Positions 39,796-49,713 of a stretch of 64,000 bases of DNA are shown here, piece by piece (position 1 is the first letter of the stretch; every line of letters starts with the position of its first letter). Both the position numbers and the translations under genes were made by a program. The stretch spans positions 1-64,000 of the forward strand of contig NZ_JARGDK010000003.1 of assembly GCF_029210495.1 (NCBI RefSeq), in the 5' to 3' direction. Source of the DNA: Pseudothioclava nitratireducens. Lineage in GTDB: Bacteria; Pseudomonadota; Alphaproteobacteria; Rhodobacterales; Rhodobacteraceae. The notes under the pieces are model-generated. The model had not been told where the DNA came from, did not search any database, and was given only the letters and a program-made list of their open reading frames with translations.

Positions 39796-41697
39796 TCAGG
39801 CACTCGGTTCGGGGGCGGCATCGCCACCCTTCTTCTTCGGCTTGGTCTTGGGCAGCGCGGTCACCGAGGGAACATCGCCCGAGGGGCCGTCATCCTGATC
39901 GTCGCCGCCAAGGGGTTCGCCCGCGATCACCTTCTTGATCTCGTCACCAGTCAGCGTCTCGTATTCCAGAAGGCCCTGAGCCAGACGCTCCCATTCGGCC
40001 TGACGCTCCTCAAGGATGCGCCGCGCCTCCTGATAGCCGGTTTCGATCAGCTCACGAACCTCGCTTTCGATCAGTTCCTTGGTCGTCGCCGACACCGAGA
40101 AGCCACCGGTATTGCCCTGATAGCCCTCATGGGCCTCGGAGTAGTCGATATTGCCGACCTTGTCCGACATGCCCCAGCGCATCACCATCGCGCGCGCAAT
40201 CGCAGACGCCTGCATGATGTCGCCTGCCGGGCCGTTCGAGACATGCTCCTCGCCCCATTTCAGGATCTCGGCCGCCTTGCCCGCCATGGTCATGGCGATC
40301 TTCTGCTTGGCCTCGTCCTTGTGATAGTTGAGCTTGTCCATCTCGGGCAGCGAAACCACCATGCCCAGCGCCTGACCGCGCGGAATGATCGTCGCCTTAT
40401 AGACCGGGTCACATTTCGGCAGCGAGAGTCCAACAATCGCGTGGCCGGCCTCGTGATAGGCGGTCATCTCTTTCTGCTCGGGCGTCAGCACCATCGAGCG
40501 CCGCTCGACCCCCAGCATCACCTTGTCCTTGGCGTTCTCGAAATCCTCCATCGTGACAAACCGACGCCCGACGCGCGCCGCCATCAGCGCCGCCTCGTTC
40601 ACAAGGTTCATCAGGTCCGCCCCCGAGAAGCCCGGCGTGCCGCGCGCGATCACGCGCAGATCGACATCGGGACCGGTCGGCACTTTGCGTGCGTGCACGG
40701 TAAGGATCTTTTCGCGGCCTTTGATGTCCGGGTTCGGCACGTGGATCTGACGGTCGAAGCGGCCGGGACGCAGCAGCGCCGGGTCGAGCACGTCTTTGCG
40801 GTTCGTCGCGGCGATGATGATGATGCCTTCGTTCGCCTCGAACCCGTCCATCTCGACCAGAAGCTGGTTCAGCGTCTGCTCGCGTTCGTCGTTGCCGCCG
40901 CCGATGCCGACACCACGGGCACGCCCCACGGCGTCAATCTCGTCGATGAAGACGATGCACGGCGCGTTCTTCTTCGCCTGTTCGAACATGTCTCGCACGC
41001 GGCTCGCACCCACACCCACGAACATCTCGACGAAATCCGAGCCCGAGATGGTGAAGAAGGGCACGCCCGCCTCGCCCGCGATAGCGCGCGCCAAAAGGGT
41101 TTTACCAGTGCCGGGCGGGCCGACCAGCAGCGCGCCTTTCGGGATCTTGCCGCCGAGGCGCGAGAACTTCTGCGGGTTGCGCAGGAACTCGACGATTTCC
41201 TCAAGCTCTTCCTTGGCCTCATCAATGCCCGCCACATCGTCAAAGGTCACGCGGCCATGCTTTTCGGTCAGCAGTTTGGCCTTCGATTTGCCAAAGCCCA
41301 TCGCGCCGCCTTTGCCGCCGCCCTGCATCCGGTTCATGAAGAAGATCCAGATCCCGATCAGCACGAGGAAGGGCAGCCACACGCCCAGCAACGACATGAA
41401 GCCCGATTGCTCCTGCTTGACCACGCGCACTTGCACACCGCGGTCGATCAGCTTCTCGGCGATCTCGTCGGAGAAGGGTTTGACGGTCGAGAAATTCCCC
41501 TCGCTCGTCTGATAGCGCACGTCTTCGCCGTCGATCGTAACCGAGGTGACCTTGCCGTCATTCACCGAGGTCATGAACTCCGAATAGCTTTTCGCGGTTG
41601 CGTTCATGTTGCTCTGCCCGTCACCGAAAAGCTGGAACAGCGCCAGGATCAGCAGGAACAGAACAGCCCAGAAGGCAAGATTGCGCGCGTTACCCAA
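39796..41697 (-). CDS. ftsH: ATP-dependent zinc metalloprotease FtsH
   Basis: Membrane AAA protease that degrades misassembled membrane proteins and short-lived regulators. The start is a TTG at 41697 giving (M)[19 protein letters not shown], preceded by GGAGGA at 6 nt; no ATG offers this N-terminus. 633 residues: a membrane span, a periplasmic domain, a second span near residues 105-120 ([19 protein letters not shown]), an AAA module with Walker A GPPGTGKT and [12 protein letters not shown], and the protease with zinc motif HEAGH. It follows tilS and begins a tight cluster with the Tam-like and MOSC genes. Confidence 0.96.
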   Translation of the reverse strand: MGNARNLAFWAVLFLLILALFQLFGDGQSNMNATAKSYSEFMTSVNDGKVTSVTIDGEDVRYQTSEGNFSTVKPFSDEIAEKLIDRGVQVRVVKQEQSGFMSLLGVWLPFLVLIGIWIFFMNRMQGGGKGGAMGFGKSKAKLLTEKHGRVTFDDVAGIDEAKEELEEIVEFLRNPQKFSRLGGKIPKGALLVGPPGTGKTLLARAIAGEAGVPFFTISGSDFVEMFVGVGASRVRDMFEQAKKNAPCIVFIDEIDAVGRARGVGIGGGNDEREQTLNQLLVEMDGFEANEGIIIIAATNRKDVLDPALLRPGRFDRQIHVPNPDIKGREKILTVHARKVPTGPDVDLRVIARGTPGFSGADLMNLVNEAALMAARVGRRFVTMEDFENAKDKVMLGVERRSMVLTPEQKEMTAYHEAGHAIVGLSLPKCDPVYKATIIPRGQALGMVVSLPEMDKLNYHKDEAKQKIAMTMAGKAAEILKWGEEHVSNGPAGDIMQASAIARAMVMRWGMSDKVGNIDYSEAHEGYQGNTGGFSVSATTKELIESEVRELIETGYQEARRILEERQAEWERLAQGLLEYETLTGDEIKKVIAGEPLGGDDQDDGPSGDVPSVTALPKTKPKKKGGDAAPEPSA

Positions 41698-41775
41698 GGG
41701 GAATCCTCCAAATATTTCGGGTGCCGCAGCGAGGCGACACCTTTGCAAGAGAAAATAGGGATTACGCGGGCAGGT

Positions 41776-43071
41776 TCAACGTCTGAATAGCGAAGAGTGA
41801 AAAGAGCCGCAGTCAATCCGCGCTTTCCAGCCGTTTTCGAGCCCTGCGAGGGGAGCGGCGACCAGATTTTCACCCTGCCAAACCGCCGGAGAGGCCAATA
41901 GCGAGGCGCGCGGGATACCAGTTTCGCGCCAATCGGGGCAGTGGCGCAGCCCCTCGGCGCCGAGAGCGGCGATTTCCTGCCCCGCCTTGGCCGGACCTTC
42001 CAGCCGCCAGCGATCCCAGATTTGGCCAACCGGCGCGCGCAACTCGGCCACGGCTTTCGCCTCACGGGTCAGACGCATTTCAGTGTCGGTGACCGTGATC
42101 CGGCAGCCATGCAAGGTTCGGTCCGGGCGTTCGCCCCAGCTCATCAGGAAATCGCTCACCTTAGACGCGCGGGGGGCATAGTCCGCGCCGGACACCCAAC
42201 GCAAGGCGGCCACGATGAGGCGGCGCTGCATCTCGGGATTGCTGCGCCGAAAGGCCATCGCGTCGATCACGACATCGCCCGCAGGCGTCTTGACCGCGGC
42301 CTCGGCAAAATCATGGAGGCAGGCGTTCAGCGCGCCCTCGGCCATCGCCAGATGGTGCACAACCGAATTGATCTTCTCGGCGTCGATCCCCAGCGGCTTG
42401 AGCGCCGCGAGCGCGTTGCGCGCCTTCACCCGATCAAACCGCGCATTGCTGTTCGAAGGGTCATCGACCCAGCCAATGCCATGCCGGGTGAGATAACCAC
42501 GCAGCTCGGCCCGGCTTTGCATCAGGAACGGCCGCACCCAGAGGATGCCCTCGGCCTCGAACCGCGCGTGCATACCGGCCAGCCCCTCCAGCCCCGCTTC
42601 GCGCGACAGGCGCATAAGAAATGTCTCCGCCTGATCGTCGGACGTATGGCCAAGCGCCACCGACGCGATCCCCCGCGCCCGCGCCCAGTCTCCGATCAGC
42701 CGCAACCGCGCGCGCCGCGCCTGATCCATCAGGTTGCCGCTCGGCGCGGGGCCGTCCCAGCGCAACGTGGTGTGGGGAATGTCATGCGTGGCGCAGAACC
42801 GGGCCACGAAAGCCGCCTCGTCCGCCGCCTCGGGCCGCAACCCGTGATCCACCGTCACGGCTTCGACGGTGTGAAACTTGGCCAGTAGCGCCAGCGTCGC
42901 CATCGAATCCGACCCGCCGGATACCGCCACGCCAATCCGGTCGGTCGGGTAGCGCGGATGCGGGGGAAAGGCGCTGTCCGCCCAATGATAGAGCCACGCA
43001 TCCTCGGGCGTCATATCGCCCGCAGCCACGGCTGCCTGACGCGCCGCGCTGCCGGTCTCGAAATCGCTCAC
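41776..43071 (-). CDS. tilS: tRNA(Ile)-lysidine synthase
   Basis: Modifies C34 of the CAU-anticodon isoleucine tRNA to lysidine so it reads AUA; essential. 431 residues. The PP-loop ATP motif VAVSGGSDSMATLALLAKFH is near residues 48-67 and VALGHTSDDQAETFLMRLSR follows, both typical of TilS. The C-terminal half is more variable. The ATG overlaps the cpoB stop by 4 nt, so it is coupled to the Tol-Pal genes. ftsH lies 78 nt downstream. The tilS-ftsH neighbourhood is conserved in many bacteria. Confidence 0.95.
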   Translation of the reverse strand: MSDFETGSAARQAAVAAGDMTPEDAWLYHWADSAFPPHPRYPTDRIGVAVSGGSDSMATLALLAKFHTVEAVTVDHGLRPEAADEAAFVARFCATHDIPHTTLRWDGPAPSGNLMDQARRARLRLIGDWARARGIASVALGHTSDDQAETFLMRLSREAGLEGLAGMHARFEAEGILWVRPFLMQSRAELRGYLTRHGIGWVDDPSNSNARFDRVKARNALAALKPLGIDAEKINSVVHHLAMAEGALNACLHDFAEAAVKTPAGDVVIDAMAFRRSNPEMQRRLIVAALRWVSGADYAPRASKVSDFLMSWGERPDRTLHGCRITVTDTEMRLTREAKAVAELRAPVGQIWDRWRLEGPAKAGQEIAALGAEGLRHCPDWRETGIPRASLLASPAVWQGENLVAAPLAGLENGWKARIDCGSFHSSLFRR

Positions 43072-43898
43072 TGGCAGTTGAGCCGCGTCAAAGCGGCTTG
43101 CGCCTCACCAGCAGCCGGGGCCGCGGGGAAGCGCAGCGGCACTTCGGCGAGCGTCGCGCAAGCCTCGACCTGCTGACCCAGATCACCAAGTGCCGTTCCC
43201 AGCATCAAAAGCGAATCCGGCGCGCGATTGCCCGTTGGATCGGCAGAGAACGCATCGAGCCACGCCCGCGCCGCCGCCGACGTCTCGCCCGATTGCTTGA
43301 GCGCCTCGCCGCGCAGATAAAGCGCCTCGCCGGTCAGGGGGCCGCCCGGGTAGGTTTCGGCAAAGGTCTTAAAGAGGTCAGCGGCGCCGCGAAAGTCACC
43401 CTGATCGAGCACCCCCTTGGCCCGATCAAAGTCCGCCTGTTCGTTCATGGCCAGCGATGCACCGGCAGGTGCAGGCGTCGAATTCGGTGCGGGCGCCGTC
43501 ACCGGATTGGCAGGGGCCGCCGAACCGCCCAAGCTCGCGGTCTGACCGATGCTGCCGATATCGCAGCCCGGTTCCAACTCGCACAGGCGGAATTCGAGAT
43601 CACCAACCCGGTTCGTCCCGTCCGAAACAACCTGATTGACCCGGTTCTCCAGCGCCTCGGTCCGCGAGGTCAGCCGGCTGAGCTGCGCCTCCATCGAGTC
43701 CATCCGCTCAAGCGCCGAGGCACCGCCCGCCGCCTGAATACCCTGCGCGCCCGAAGCCACCAGCTCTTGTCGCAGACCCTGGATCTGCGCCGACAACTGA
43801 CCCAGCTCTGCCCGGATATCGGCCAGCGTCTGGGCATCCTGCGCCGCGACGGGCAAAGCCGTCACAAGCGCCGCACTCAGCATCAGGGCGCGCAGCAT
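43068..43898 (-). CDS. cpoB: Tol-Pal system periplasmic coordinator CpoB (YbgF)
   Basis: 276 residues: a signal peptide (MLRALMLSAALVTALPVAAQ), a coiled-coil region to about residue 100 (LADIRAELGQLSAQIQGLRQ, EALENRVNQVV), a proline/alanine linker, and C-terminal TPR repeats (FKTFAETYPGGPLTGEALYL, RGEALKQSGETSAAARAWLD). YbgF/CpoB connects Tol-Pal constriction with septal peptidoglycan synthesis. Two cysteines in CELEPGCDIG may form a disulfide. It starts 3 nt after pal and overlaps tilS. Confidence 0.93.
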   Translation of the reverse strand: MLRALMLSAALVTALPVAAQDAQTLADIRAELGQLSAQIQGLRQELVASGAQGIQAAGGASALERMDSMEAQLSRLTSRTEALENRVNQVVSDGTNRVGDLEFRLCELEPGCDIGSIGQTASLGGSAAPANPVTAPAPNSTPAPAGASLAMNEQADFDRAKGVLDQGDFRGAADLFKTFAETYPGGPLTGEALYLRGEALKQSGETSAAARAWLDAFSADPTGNRAPDSLLMLGTALGDLGQQVEACATLAEVPLRFPAAPAAGEAQAALTRLNCQ

Positions 43899-43901
43899 GC
43901 C

Positions 43902-44423
43902 TTAGCTCCCCGCGCCGAGCGAGATCACCGTCACCGCGCGGCGGTTCTTGGCGTAGCAATCCTCGGTCGAACACACTTCGAGCGGGCGCTCCTTGCCGTA
44001 GGACACGGTGCGCAGGCGCGAGCCGGCCACACCTTGCGAGATCAGGTATTCCTGCACCGAGTTGGCCCGGCGGGCCCCCAGCGCAAGGTTGTATTCGCGG
44101 GTGCCTTGCTCGTCGGCATGGCCTTCGATGATCGCGGCATATTGCGGATGCTGCGAAAGCCACTGCGCCTGCCCCGACAGGGTGGTGCGGGCCTCGGGGC
44201 TCAGGGTCGACTGATCGACCGCGAAGAGCACTTTGTCGCCGATCGTCTGGCTGAAATAGGCCGGCGAGTTCGGATCGTTGATACCGCCTTGCGTGATCCC
44301 GCCATCGCCATAAGCGCCGCCCGGATCAACCACGCCTGCACCGCCGGCATATTTGTCCGGATTGTTACATGCCGCGAGCGCGAGCCCGGCCAGCACGATC
44401 ACTGCCTTGGTTCCCAGTTTCAT
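43902..44423 (-). CDS. pal: Peptidoglycan-associated lipoprotein Pal
   Basis: 173 residues. A lipoprotein signal with lipobox LAAC (cysteine at residue 19), then an OmpA-like domain with FAVDQSTLSPEARTTL, IIEGHADEQGTREYNLALGA, RANSVQEYLISQGV and KNRRAVTVI. It tethers the outer membrane to peptidoglycan and binds TolB. It lies 75 nt after tolB with AAAGGCGGT upstream of the ATG. Membership in the ybgC-tolQRAB-pal-cpoB cluster fixes its role. Confidence 0.97.
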   Translation of the reverse strand: MKLGTKAVIVLAGLALAACNNPDKYAGGAGVVDPGGAYGDGGITQGGINDPNSPAYFSQTIGDKVLFAVDQSTLSPEARTTLSGQAQWLSQHPQYAAIIEGHADEQGTREYNLALGARRANSVQEYLISQGVAGSRLRTVSYGKERPLEVCSTEDCYAKNRRAVTVISLGAGS

Positions 44424-44498
44424 TGTATTACCGCCTTTATTACAGCCCCTTTGGGGTCAAAGATTAACAGGTTCGTGGCCGATTGGAAGCCGCCCACC

Positions 44499-45821
44499 TC
44501 AGGGCAGAAGCGGAGACCAAGCCGGGTCGGAGGCCGCGCCCCCGGTATTCACCGCCTTCAGGTTGCGGCCCGAGATATCGACCGAATAAAGTTGCGCGCC
44601 ACCCGCCGCACCGGGGCTTTCGCGGGTGAACATGATCACGCGGCCATTGGGCGACCAGGTCGGGCCTTCATCGAGGAATGAAGCCGTCAGCAGCCGCTCT
44701 TCCGAGCCATCCGTGCGCATCACGCCGATATGGAAGCGGCCCGCATGCTGCTTGGTGAAGGCGATCAGGTCCCCGCGCGGCGACCAGACGGGCGTGCCGT
44801 AGCGGCCCTCACCGAAGGAGATCCGGGTCGGCTCGCCGCCCGAGGCCGACATGATGTAAAGCTGCTGCGTGCCCGAGCGGTCGCTCTCAAAGACGATCCG
44901 GCCACCATCGGGCGAATAGCTCGGCGCGGTCTCGATCGAGGGGCTGTTGGTCAGGCGTTGCGCGCCACCGCCATTGACGCCCATCTTCCACAGGTCGGTA
45001 TTGCCGCCCTGCTCCATCGAGTAGACGATCGCGCCACCATCGGGCGAGAAGCGCGGCGCGAAAGTCATCGTGCCCGGCACTTCGGGGAGAAGCTGCGCGC
45101 TGACATTGCCCACGTTCAGCATCTTGATCCGCGGGAAGCCGGTCTCGAAGGTCGTGTAAAGCACCCGGTCGCCATTCGGAGAGAAGCGCGGGGCCAGCAC
45201 GATGGTCGAGCTGTCGGTGAGGTATTGGATATTCGCGCCGTCGTAATCCATGATCGCAAGCCGCTTCTGGCGCGCGTTCTTGGGGCCTGATTCCGAGACA
45301 TAGACCACACGGCTGTCGAAATAACCGCTCTCGCCGGTAATCCGGCTGTAGATCACATCTGCCACCTTATGCGCGAGCCGACGCCAGCTGCCGACCGAGG
45401 CCGCAAGCTGCTGACCGTCGCCGAGCTGCTGACCCGAATAGACGTCGAAGAGGCGGAACTTCACCACCACCTTGTCGCCCTGCATCGCAACCGCGCCGAC
45501 AATCAGCGCCTGCGCGTTGATCGCGGTCCAGTCGGAATAGGACACGGGCGTGTCGAACGCGCCAAAACGCTGGATATGGGCGTCTTGCGGGATCTCGCGG
45601 AAAAGGCCGGTGCCGCTCAGGTCCGCGCCGATCACGCGGGTAATATCGGCAGCCATGCCGCCCGCATCACCCGTTTCGGCGATGAAGCCGGGCAGCGCGT
45701 AGGGCAAGGGCTCGATCACACCGTCGGTGATCTCGATCCGCAGCGGGCCGTTCTGGGCGAAACTCGCCACCGGAGCCAGGATCAGGGCCGCAAGGGCCGC
45801 CATCAGCACACGCATCATCAT
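44499..45821 (-). CDS. tolB: Tol-Pal system beta-propeller protein TolB
   Basis: 440 residues from the ATG at 45821, preferred because AAGGGA lies 6 nt upstream and it opens a signal peptide ([20 protein letters not shown]). An ATG at 45932 overlapping the tolA stop is an alternative, but it would bury the signal peptide about 35 residues in. The N-terminal domain is followed by WD-like propeller blades with the repeated pattern [20 protein letters not shown]. Periplasmic; it couples TolA force to Pal release from peptidoglycan. Confidence 0.95.
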   Translation of the reverse strand: MMMRVLMAALAALILAPVASFAQNGPLRIEITDGVIEPLPYALPGFIAETGDAGGMAADITRVIGADLSGTGLFREIPQDAHIQRFGAFDTPVSYSDWTAINAQALIVGAVAMQGDKVVVKFRLFDVYSGQQLGDGQQLAASVGSWRRLAHKVADVIYSRITGESGYFDSRVVYVSESGPKNARQKRLAIMDYDGANIQYLTDSSTIVLAPRFSPNGDRVLYTTFETGFPRIKMLNVGNVSAQLLPEVPGTMTFAPRFSPDGGAIVYSMEQGGNTDLWKMGVNGGGAQRLTNSPSIETAPSYSPDGGRIVFESDRSGTQQLYIMSASGGEPTRISFGEGRYGTPVWSPRGDLIAFTKQHAGRFHIGVMRTDGSEERLLTASFLDEGPTWSPNGRVIMFTRESPGAAGGAQLYSVDISGRNLKAVNTGGAASDPAWSPLLP

Positions 45822-45928
45822 TCGCATTCCCTTCATGGGCGTTTTGCACTTGTAACGGATTTCAGGCCGCCCGCGCATCACAAGCGCCGGAGCAGTCGCG
45901 GTAATTTGCCGATCGGACATGTCGCGGG

Positions 45929-47110
45929 TCATCGCATCCTCATCTTCTCGGGGTTGAAGACGATCTCGATCTCGCGCCAGTGATCGAATTTCTCGCCGGG
46001 CAGCGGGAACCCATCCGAGCCGCAGCGCACAATGGCGCGGCGCCCGGCCTCATAGGCCTGACGCGCAGCGGCATCCGACCCGCCCTCAGAACCCAAAAGC
46101 CGGATCGAGCCGATATCGGGGGTGCCATCGGGGCGCATCGTCACGCCGACCGTCACGGTGGTGCGCAGGGCCTCGGAGGAGAGCGCGCCGACGTTCCAGC
46201 AGCGTTTAACATCGACGATCAGCGCGTCCTTCTCGCCGCTGGTGAGCGGCGGGCCAGAGGGCGCGCGGCCCGACCCACCCGTGCCGGTGCCACCTTCGGC
46301 CGCCAGCGCCTCGGCGAGCGCATCCGCCACCGCGTCGCGCGTCTGCGCGGGCTGCGTCGCGGCAGGGGCCGCAGGTTTCGGCTCTGCCGGTGCAGGTGCC
46401 GGGCGAGAGGGCTTCGTGCGCGGTTTGGGCGAGGAAAGCGGCGCAGAGGTTTTCGCGACCTCCTCGGTCTCGGTCGCCTCGGTCACAATCTCGGTCGTCG
46501 CCTCGGGAGGCGCGGCCTCTTGGGTCGGCTCTTTGATGATCGGCTCGGCCTCGTCGCTTTCTTCGGGACGGGTCTCGGCCTGCGCAAGGTCAGAGACCTG
46601 CGCATCCGGCTCGGGCGCTTCGGCGGGCGTCGGCGCGACGCGTGGCGCAGGCTTCGGCACCGGGCGCGGGCTGAACTCGGGCGCGATCGTGTCCTGCGGG
46701 ATCTCGACCGGCGGCATCATCTCGGGCGGAACCTCGACGACCTCGGCGGGCTCCGGCGGGGTCGTCAGATCGGTCATGTCGGGCTGCGGCTCGGGCACCG
46801 GGTCGGGCTCTGGCAAAGGCTCTGGCTCCGGCTCGGGCGTGACGACCGCCTCAGGCTCGGGCGCTTCGGCGGTGACCGGTTCGGCGCTTGGCGCTTCGGG
46901 CTGGGTGACTTCGGTCTCGGCAGGCGCGGGCGCCGCCGCCATCATCGCGGCGAACTCCGCCTCGGAGATCACCGAGACCTCGCTAATGGCAATCGGATCG
47001 GAGGGCGTGGGCTTGAACCACTGGCCACCCAGCAAAACCCAGCCGATCACCCCCAGATGGAGTGCGGCGGAAATGCCAGTGCCAATCTTGTCTGCCCGAT
47101 CCATGCGCAT
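45929..47110 (-). CDS. tolA: TolA-like energy transducer
   Basis: 393 residues. One N-terminal membrane helix ([20 protein letters not shown]), a long low-complexity periplasmic region rich in Pro and Glu (residues about 50-260, including [20 protein letters not shown]), and a C-terminal globular domain from about residue 280 ([20 protein letters not shown]) resembling TolA/TonB C-terminal domains. The helical linker of enteric TolA is replaced by the Pro/Glu-rich linker, as in other alphaproteobacteria. It lies between tolR and tolB. Confidence 0.93.
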   Translation of the reverse strand: MRMDRADKIGTGISAALHLGVIGWVLLGGQWFKPTPSDPIAISEVSVISEAEFAAMMAAAPAPAETEVTQPEAPSAEPVTAEAPEPEAVVTPEPEPEPLPEPDPVPEPQPDMTDLTTPPEPAEVVEVPPEMMPPVEIPQDTIAPEFSPRPVPKPAPRVAPTPAEAPEPDAQVSDLAQAETRPEESDEAEPIIKEPTQEAAPPEATTEIVTEATETEEVAKTSAPLSSPKPRTKPSRPAPAPAEPKPAAPAATQPAQTRDAVADALAEALAAEGGTGTGGSGRAPSGPPLTSGEKDALIVDVKRCWNVGALSSEALRTTVTVGVTMRPDGTPDIGSIRLLGSEGGSDAAARQAYEAGRRAIVRCGSDGFPLPGEKFDHWREIEIVFNPEKMRMR

Positions 47111-47131
47111 GATCCGCGCCTAACCCTTCGG

Positions 47132-47614
47132 TTACTGTTCGCCCGCAGGCTTGCCCGACAGCGTCGGCCCGCCCGCATCGGTGACCAGCGTAATATTGGC
47201 GAAGCCACCCGCATTGAGCGCGCCCATCACCTCGACCACGCGCGCATATTCGATGCCGCCATCCGCCCGCAGGAAGACCTTGTCGCTCTCACGCTCCTGC
47301 GCGACGGCCTGAAGCCGCCCGACCAATTCTTCCATCGGCACGGGGCTGTTCATCATCGACACCGTCCCGTCGAGTTGCAGCGACACCGTCAGCGGCTCTT
47401 CCTGCTCGGTCGGCACCGCCTTGGCCGCCGTTTTGGGGAGTTCAAGCGGCACGCCTACGGTCATCATCGGAGCGGCCACCATGAAGATGATGAGCAGCAC
47501 CAGCATGACGTCCACCATCGGCGTCACGTTGATTTCGGCCATGGCCTGGTGGCGCGCGCCGCGCCCCCGGCGCCGCCGTCCGCCGCTCGCCTTTTTCATC
47601 ACACCGCCGCCCAT
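47132..47614 (-). CDS. tolR: Tol-Pal system proton channel subunit TolR
   Basis: 160 residues, ExbD/TolR family. A basic N-terminus (GGRRRRGRGARH), then AEINVTPMVDVMLVLLIIFM with the conserved channel aspartate, one membrane helix, and a periplasmic domain. It works with TolQ to convert proton motive force into TolA movement. The ATG lies 3 nt after the tolQ stop. Next gene is tolA, 21 nt away. Confidence 0.96.
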   Translation of the reverse strand: MGGGVMKKASGGRRRRGRGARHQAMAEINVTPMVDVMLVLLIIFMVAAPMMTVGVPLELPKTAAKAVPTEQEEPLTVSLQLDGTVSMMNSPVPMEELVGRLQAVAQERESDKVFLRADGGIEYARVVEVMGALNAGGFANITLVTDAGGPTLSGKPAGEQ

Positions 47615-47617
47615 GGC

Positions 47618-48313
47618 TCAGGAGTCCAGCTGGCGCGACAGGATGGTCGAGAACTCGTCCGCAAAGGCCGAATAGCCACCCGCGATCTTGTCCGCATCGG
47701 CGGAGAGCTTGTTGTAGAAGATCACCGCCGGGATGGCCGCGAGAAGACCGAGCGCCGTTGCCACCAGCGCCTCGGAGATACCGGGCGCCACAACCGCAAG
47801 CGAGGTGTTCTGCGAAATCGCGATTTCCTCAAAGGCGACCTTGATCCCCCAGACCGTGCCGAACAGGCCGACGAAAGGCGCGGTCGAACCGACCGTCGCC
47901 AGGAAGGAAAGGCCCGCGTTCAGGTGCTCTTCGGCCTTGGCGATAGCCACGTCCATGGACCGCTCGATCCGGGCCTGCGCGCCCGCGATCAGCTCACCGT
48001 CCTGCCGGTGGCTGCGCCGCCATTCAAGCATCCCCGCCGCGAAAATCTGCTGGCTCGCACCATCCGGCGCGGGGCCGATCTGATCGAACAGCTCATCGAG
48101 CGGCTCGCCCGACCAAAAGGCACGGTCGAAATGCTCCGCCTCCGTGCGCGCCGCACGGAAGGTCAGGAATTTGCGGATGATGATGGACCATGACCAGAAG
48201 CTGGACAGGATCAGCAAGATCACCACGAGTTTTACGGTAAGGGAGGCGCGCGCAAAAAGCGCGAGCAAGGAGAAATCCATCTCCTGCGCCATCGCAAGGG
48301 CTTCTGTTTCCAT
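47618..48313 (-). CDS. tolQ: Tol-Pal system proton channel subunit TolQ
   Basis: 231 residues, MotA/TolQ/ExbB family with three membrane segments (LTVKLVVILLILSSFWSWSI, TVGSTAPFVGLFGTVWGIKV, VATALGLLAAIPAVIFYNKL). The GLFGTVWGI motif is the family hallmark. Inner-membrane stator of the Tol complex, needed for outer-membrane constriction at division. It is preceded by ybgC on the same strand with a 117-nt gap that may hold a tol promoter. Confidence 0.97.
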   Translation of the reverse strand: METEALAMAQEMDFSLLALFARASLTVKLVVILLILSSFWSWSIIIRKFLTFRAARTEAEHFDRAFWSGEPLDELFDQIGPAPDGASQQIFAAGMLEWRRSHRQDGELIAGAQARIERSMDVAIAKAEEHLNAGLSFLATVGSTAPFVGLFGTVWGIKVAFEEIAISQNTSLAVVAPGISEALVATALGLLAAIPAVIFYNKLSADADKIAGGYSAFADEFSTILSRQLDS

Positions 48314-48430
48314 AGATCACTGCTCGCCGGTTGGGCCACGTTTTCGCGGCTCTGATTAGCAGTAATTCTAACGCAGGTTCAGGGGGAAAGCCATAACAAC
48401 TGCGTCATTCCGAGGGGGGAATTGTTACAG

Positions 48431-48832
48431 TCAATGCACCGCCGGCACGAGTTTGCGCCGGATATCGGCAGGAAGCCGCGCAACCGTGCCCTCAAGTGTC
48501 ATGCAGACCAGCACAACCATCGCCGCAAAGAGCTTTTCCTCGCCCCGCCAGACCGCCTGTTCAAGCGTGATCCGAGCGCCGGTTTCGCTCACCAATTCGG
48601 TGGTCACGCGCAGCATATCATCAAACCTGGCAGAGCGCAGGTAATCCGCCTCGACCCGGCGCACAGCAAAGACGATGTTGTGATCGTCGCGCAAAGCCGT
48701 CTGATCGACACCCAGATCGCGGATCCACTCACTCCGGCCCCGCTCGATGAATTTCAGATAGTTGGCGTAGTAGACGATGCCCGCAAGATCGGTATCTTCG
48801 TAATAGACACGGATCGGGAATTCGTGGGGCAT
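48431..48832 (-). CDS. ybgC: Acyl-CoA thioesterase YbgC
   Basis: 133 residues, hotdog fold. The active-site region is VYYEDTDLAGIVYYANYLKF near the N-terminus, followed by ERGRSEWIRDLGVDQ. YbgC hydrolyses acyl-CoA or acyl-ACP thioesters and is nearly always encoded at the head of the tol-pal cluster, where it is linked to phospholipid supply at the envelope. Start MPHEFPIRVYYEDTDLAGIV with GGAGC just upstream. Confidence 0.93.
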   Translation of the reverse strand: MPHEFPIRVYYEDTDLAGIVYYANYLKFIERGRSEWIRDLGVDQTALRDDHNIVFAVRRVEADYLRSARFDDMLRVTTELVSETGARITLEQAVWRGEEKLFAAMVVLVCMTLEGTVARLPADIRRKLVPAVH

Positions 48833-48898
48833 GGGATGCTCCTTCGGGTCTGCGGCACCTGCGCGCCCTGCATAACCGCTTGACCGAACAATGACAAT

Positions 48899-49540
48899 TC
48901 AGTCCGGCGCGGTCAGACGTGCAGCAAGTCGCAGCGCGTGGCTCGGGTCCTTGGCGACCGCCGGAAGCACCCGATCATAGGCCGCCGCGATCACCGCAGC
49001 GATCTCGGGACGCAGAACGGTCACGCCCTTGGCCTGCGCCAGCGGCGAGGTCTCGGCAAAGGCCTGATCGGACCACAGAAGGATCAGCTGCACCGCCTGT
49101 TGCAGCGCGATGGTCTCGGCGGGCACCTCGTCGAGCGCCGCATCCATCCGCACGAAGGCAAAACACGCCCGGATCGCGCCGTCTTTGTCAAAACGGAACA
49201 CGCGATATTGGTTCGCCCCCGCATCGTCGAGCCGCACCACGAGGTCCTGAAGACCGTCGATCATCTGATCGAGGTTCGGCACCTCCAGAAGCTCCTGCCA
49301 GTCGCGGAAGAAGAACACCATGACATTGGCGCCCAATTCCGGGTCGGTCTCTGCCATCTGATGCCCGGCCAGCACGACAACCGCCTCGATCGCGCCCTTC
49401 ACCGTCGCCAGCGTGGGCGCATCCACCCCGAAGATCACCGGAACGATCGGTCGCCCCCAGCGCGCAAAGAGATACTCGCCCCCGGATCGGGTGAACAGCG
49501 CCTCGACCTGTTCGGGCGTGAGCATCGCGGGATCGGACAT
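48899..49540 (-). CDS. Unrecognised conserved-looking cytoplasmic protein
   Basis: 213 residues, MSDPAMLTPEQVEALFTRSG onwards. No signal peptide, membrane segment or motif that I recognise. Features visible: an IFGVDAPTLATVKGAIEAVV segment, FFFRDWQELLEVPNLDQMID, and a helix-rich C-terminus. The composition is acidic, with alternating hydrophobic residues consistent with a mixed alpha/beta fold. It lies upstream of ybgC (66 nt gap) on the same strand and is divergent from ileS. Codon usage agrees with its neighbours, so it is a real gene of unknown function. Confidence 0.8.
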   Translation of the reverse strand: MSDPAMLTPEQVEALFTRSGGEYLFARWGRPIVPVIFGVDAPTLATVKGAIEAVVVLAGHQMAETDPELGANVMVFFFRDWQELLEVPNLDQMIDGLQDLVVRLDDAGANQYRVFRFDKDGAIRACFAFVRMDAALDEVPAETIALQQAVQLILLWSDQAFAETSPLAQAKGVTVLRPEIAAVIAAAYDRVLPAVAKDPSHALRLAARLTAPD

Positions 49541-49630
49541 ATCGGGCCTCCGGTCGGATTCAGTCTGCGCCCCGAGCCTATGCGAGATGGGAGACGGTTG
49601 AAAGGCCCCCTCCGCGGCCCGTTTCCCCGC

Positions 49631-49659
49631 TTGCCGCCCCCTGCCCCCGCGCCTATAAG
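49631..49659 (+). promoter_or_regulatory. Sigma-70-type promoter upstream of ileS
   Basis: TTGCCG (49631-49636), a 17-nt spacer and TATAAG (49654-49659). The expected start point, about 7 nt after the -10 element, falls on the A of an ATG at 49666, so the transcript would begin with a leaderless ORF. Confidence 0.6.
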
Positions 49660-49665
49660 GCGGGC

Positions 49666-49713
49666 ATGACTCATGTTGATCACAGCCTGCGAATTACCGG
49701 CCCGGCGCTCTGA
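49666..49713 (+). CDS. Candidate 15-residue leader peptide ORF of ileS
   Basis: MTHVDHSLRITGPAL, stop TGA at 49711-49713. AAGG lies 5-8 nt upstream, but the promoter prediction puts +1 on the ATG itself, so translation could be leaderless. It has one isoleucine codon (ATT at codon 10). The ORF covers the 5' arms of the hairpins at 49680-49741, and its stop codon lies in the innermost stem. Such a position is typical of attenuation leader peptides. No protein homology can be judged at this length, and the ORF could be fortuitous. Confidence 0.35.
   Translation: MTHVDHSLRITGPAL

Noticed and set aside
45822-45932. tolB start at 45932 overlapping the tolA stop
   Set aside because: It would place the signal peptide in the interior of the protein. 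The ATG at 45821 has a ribosome binding site and opens the signal peptide directly. The overlap may still help coupling.
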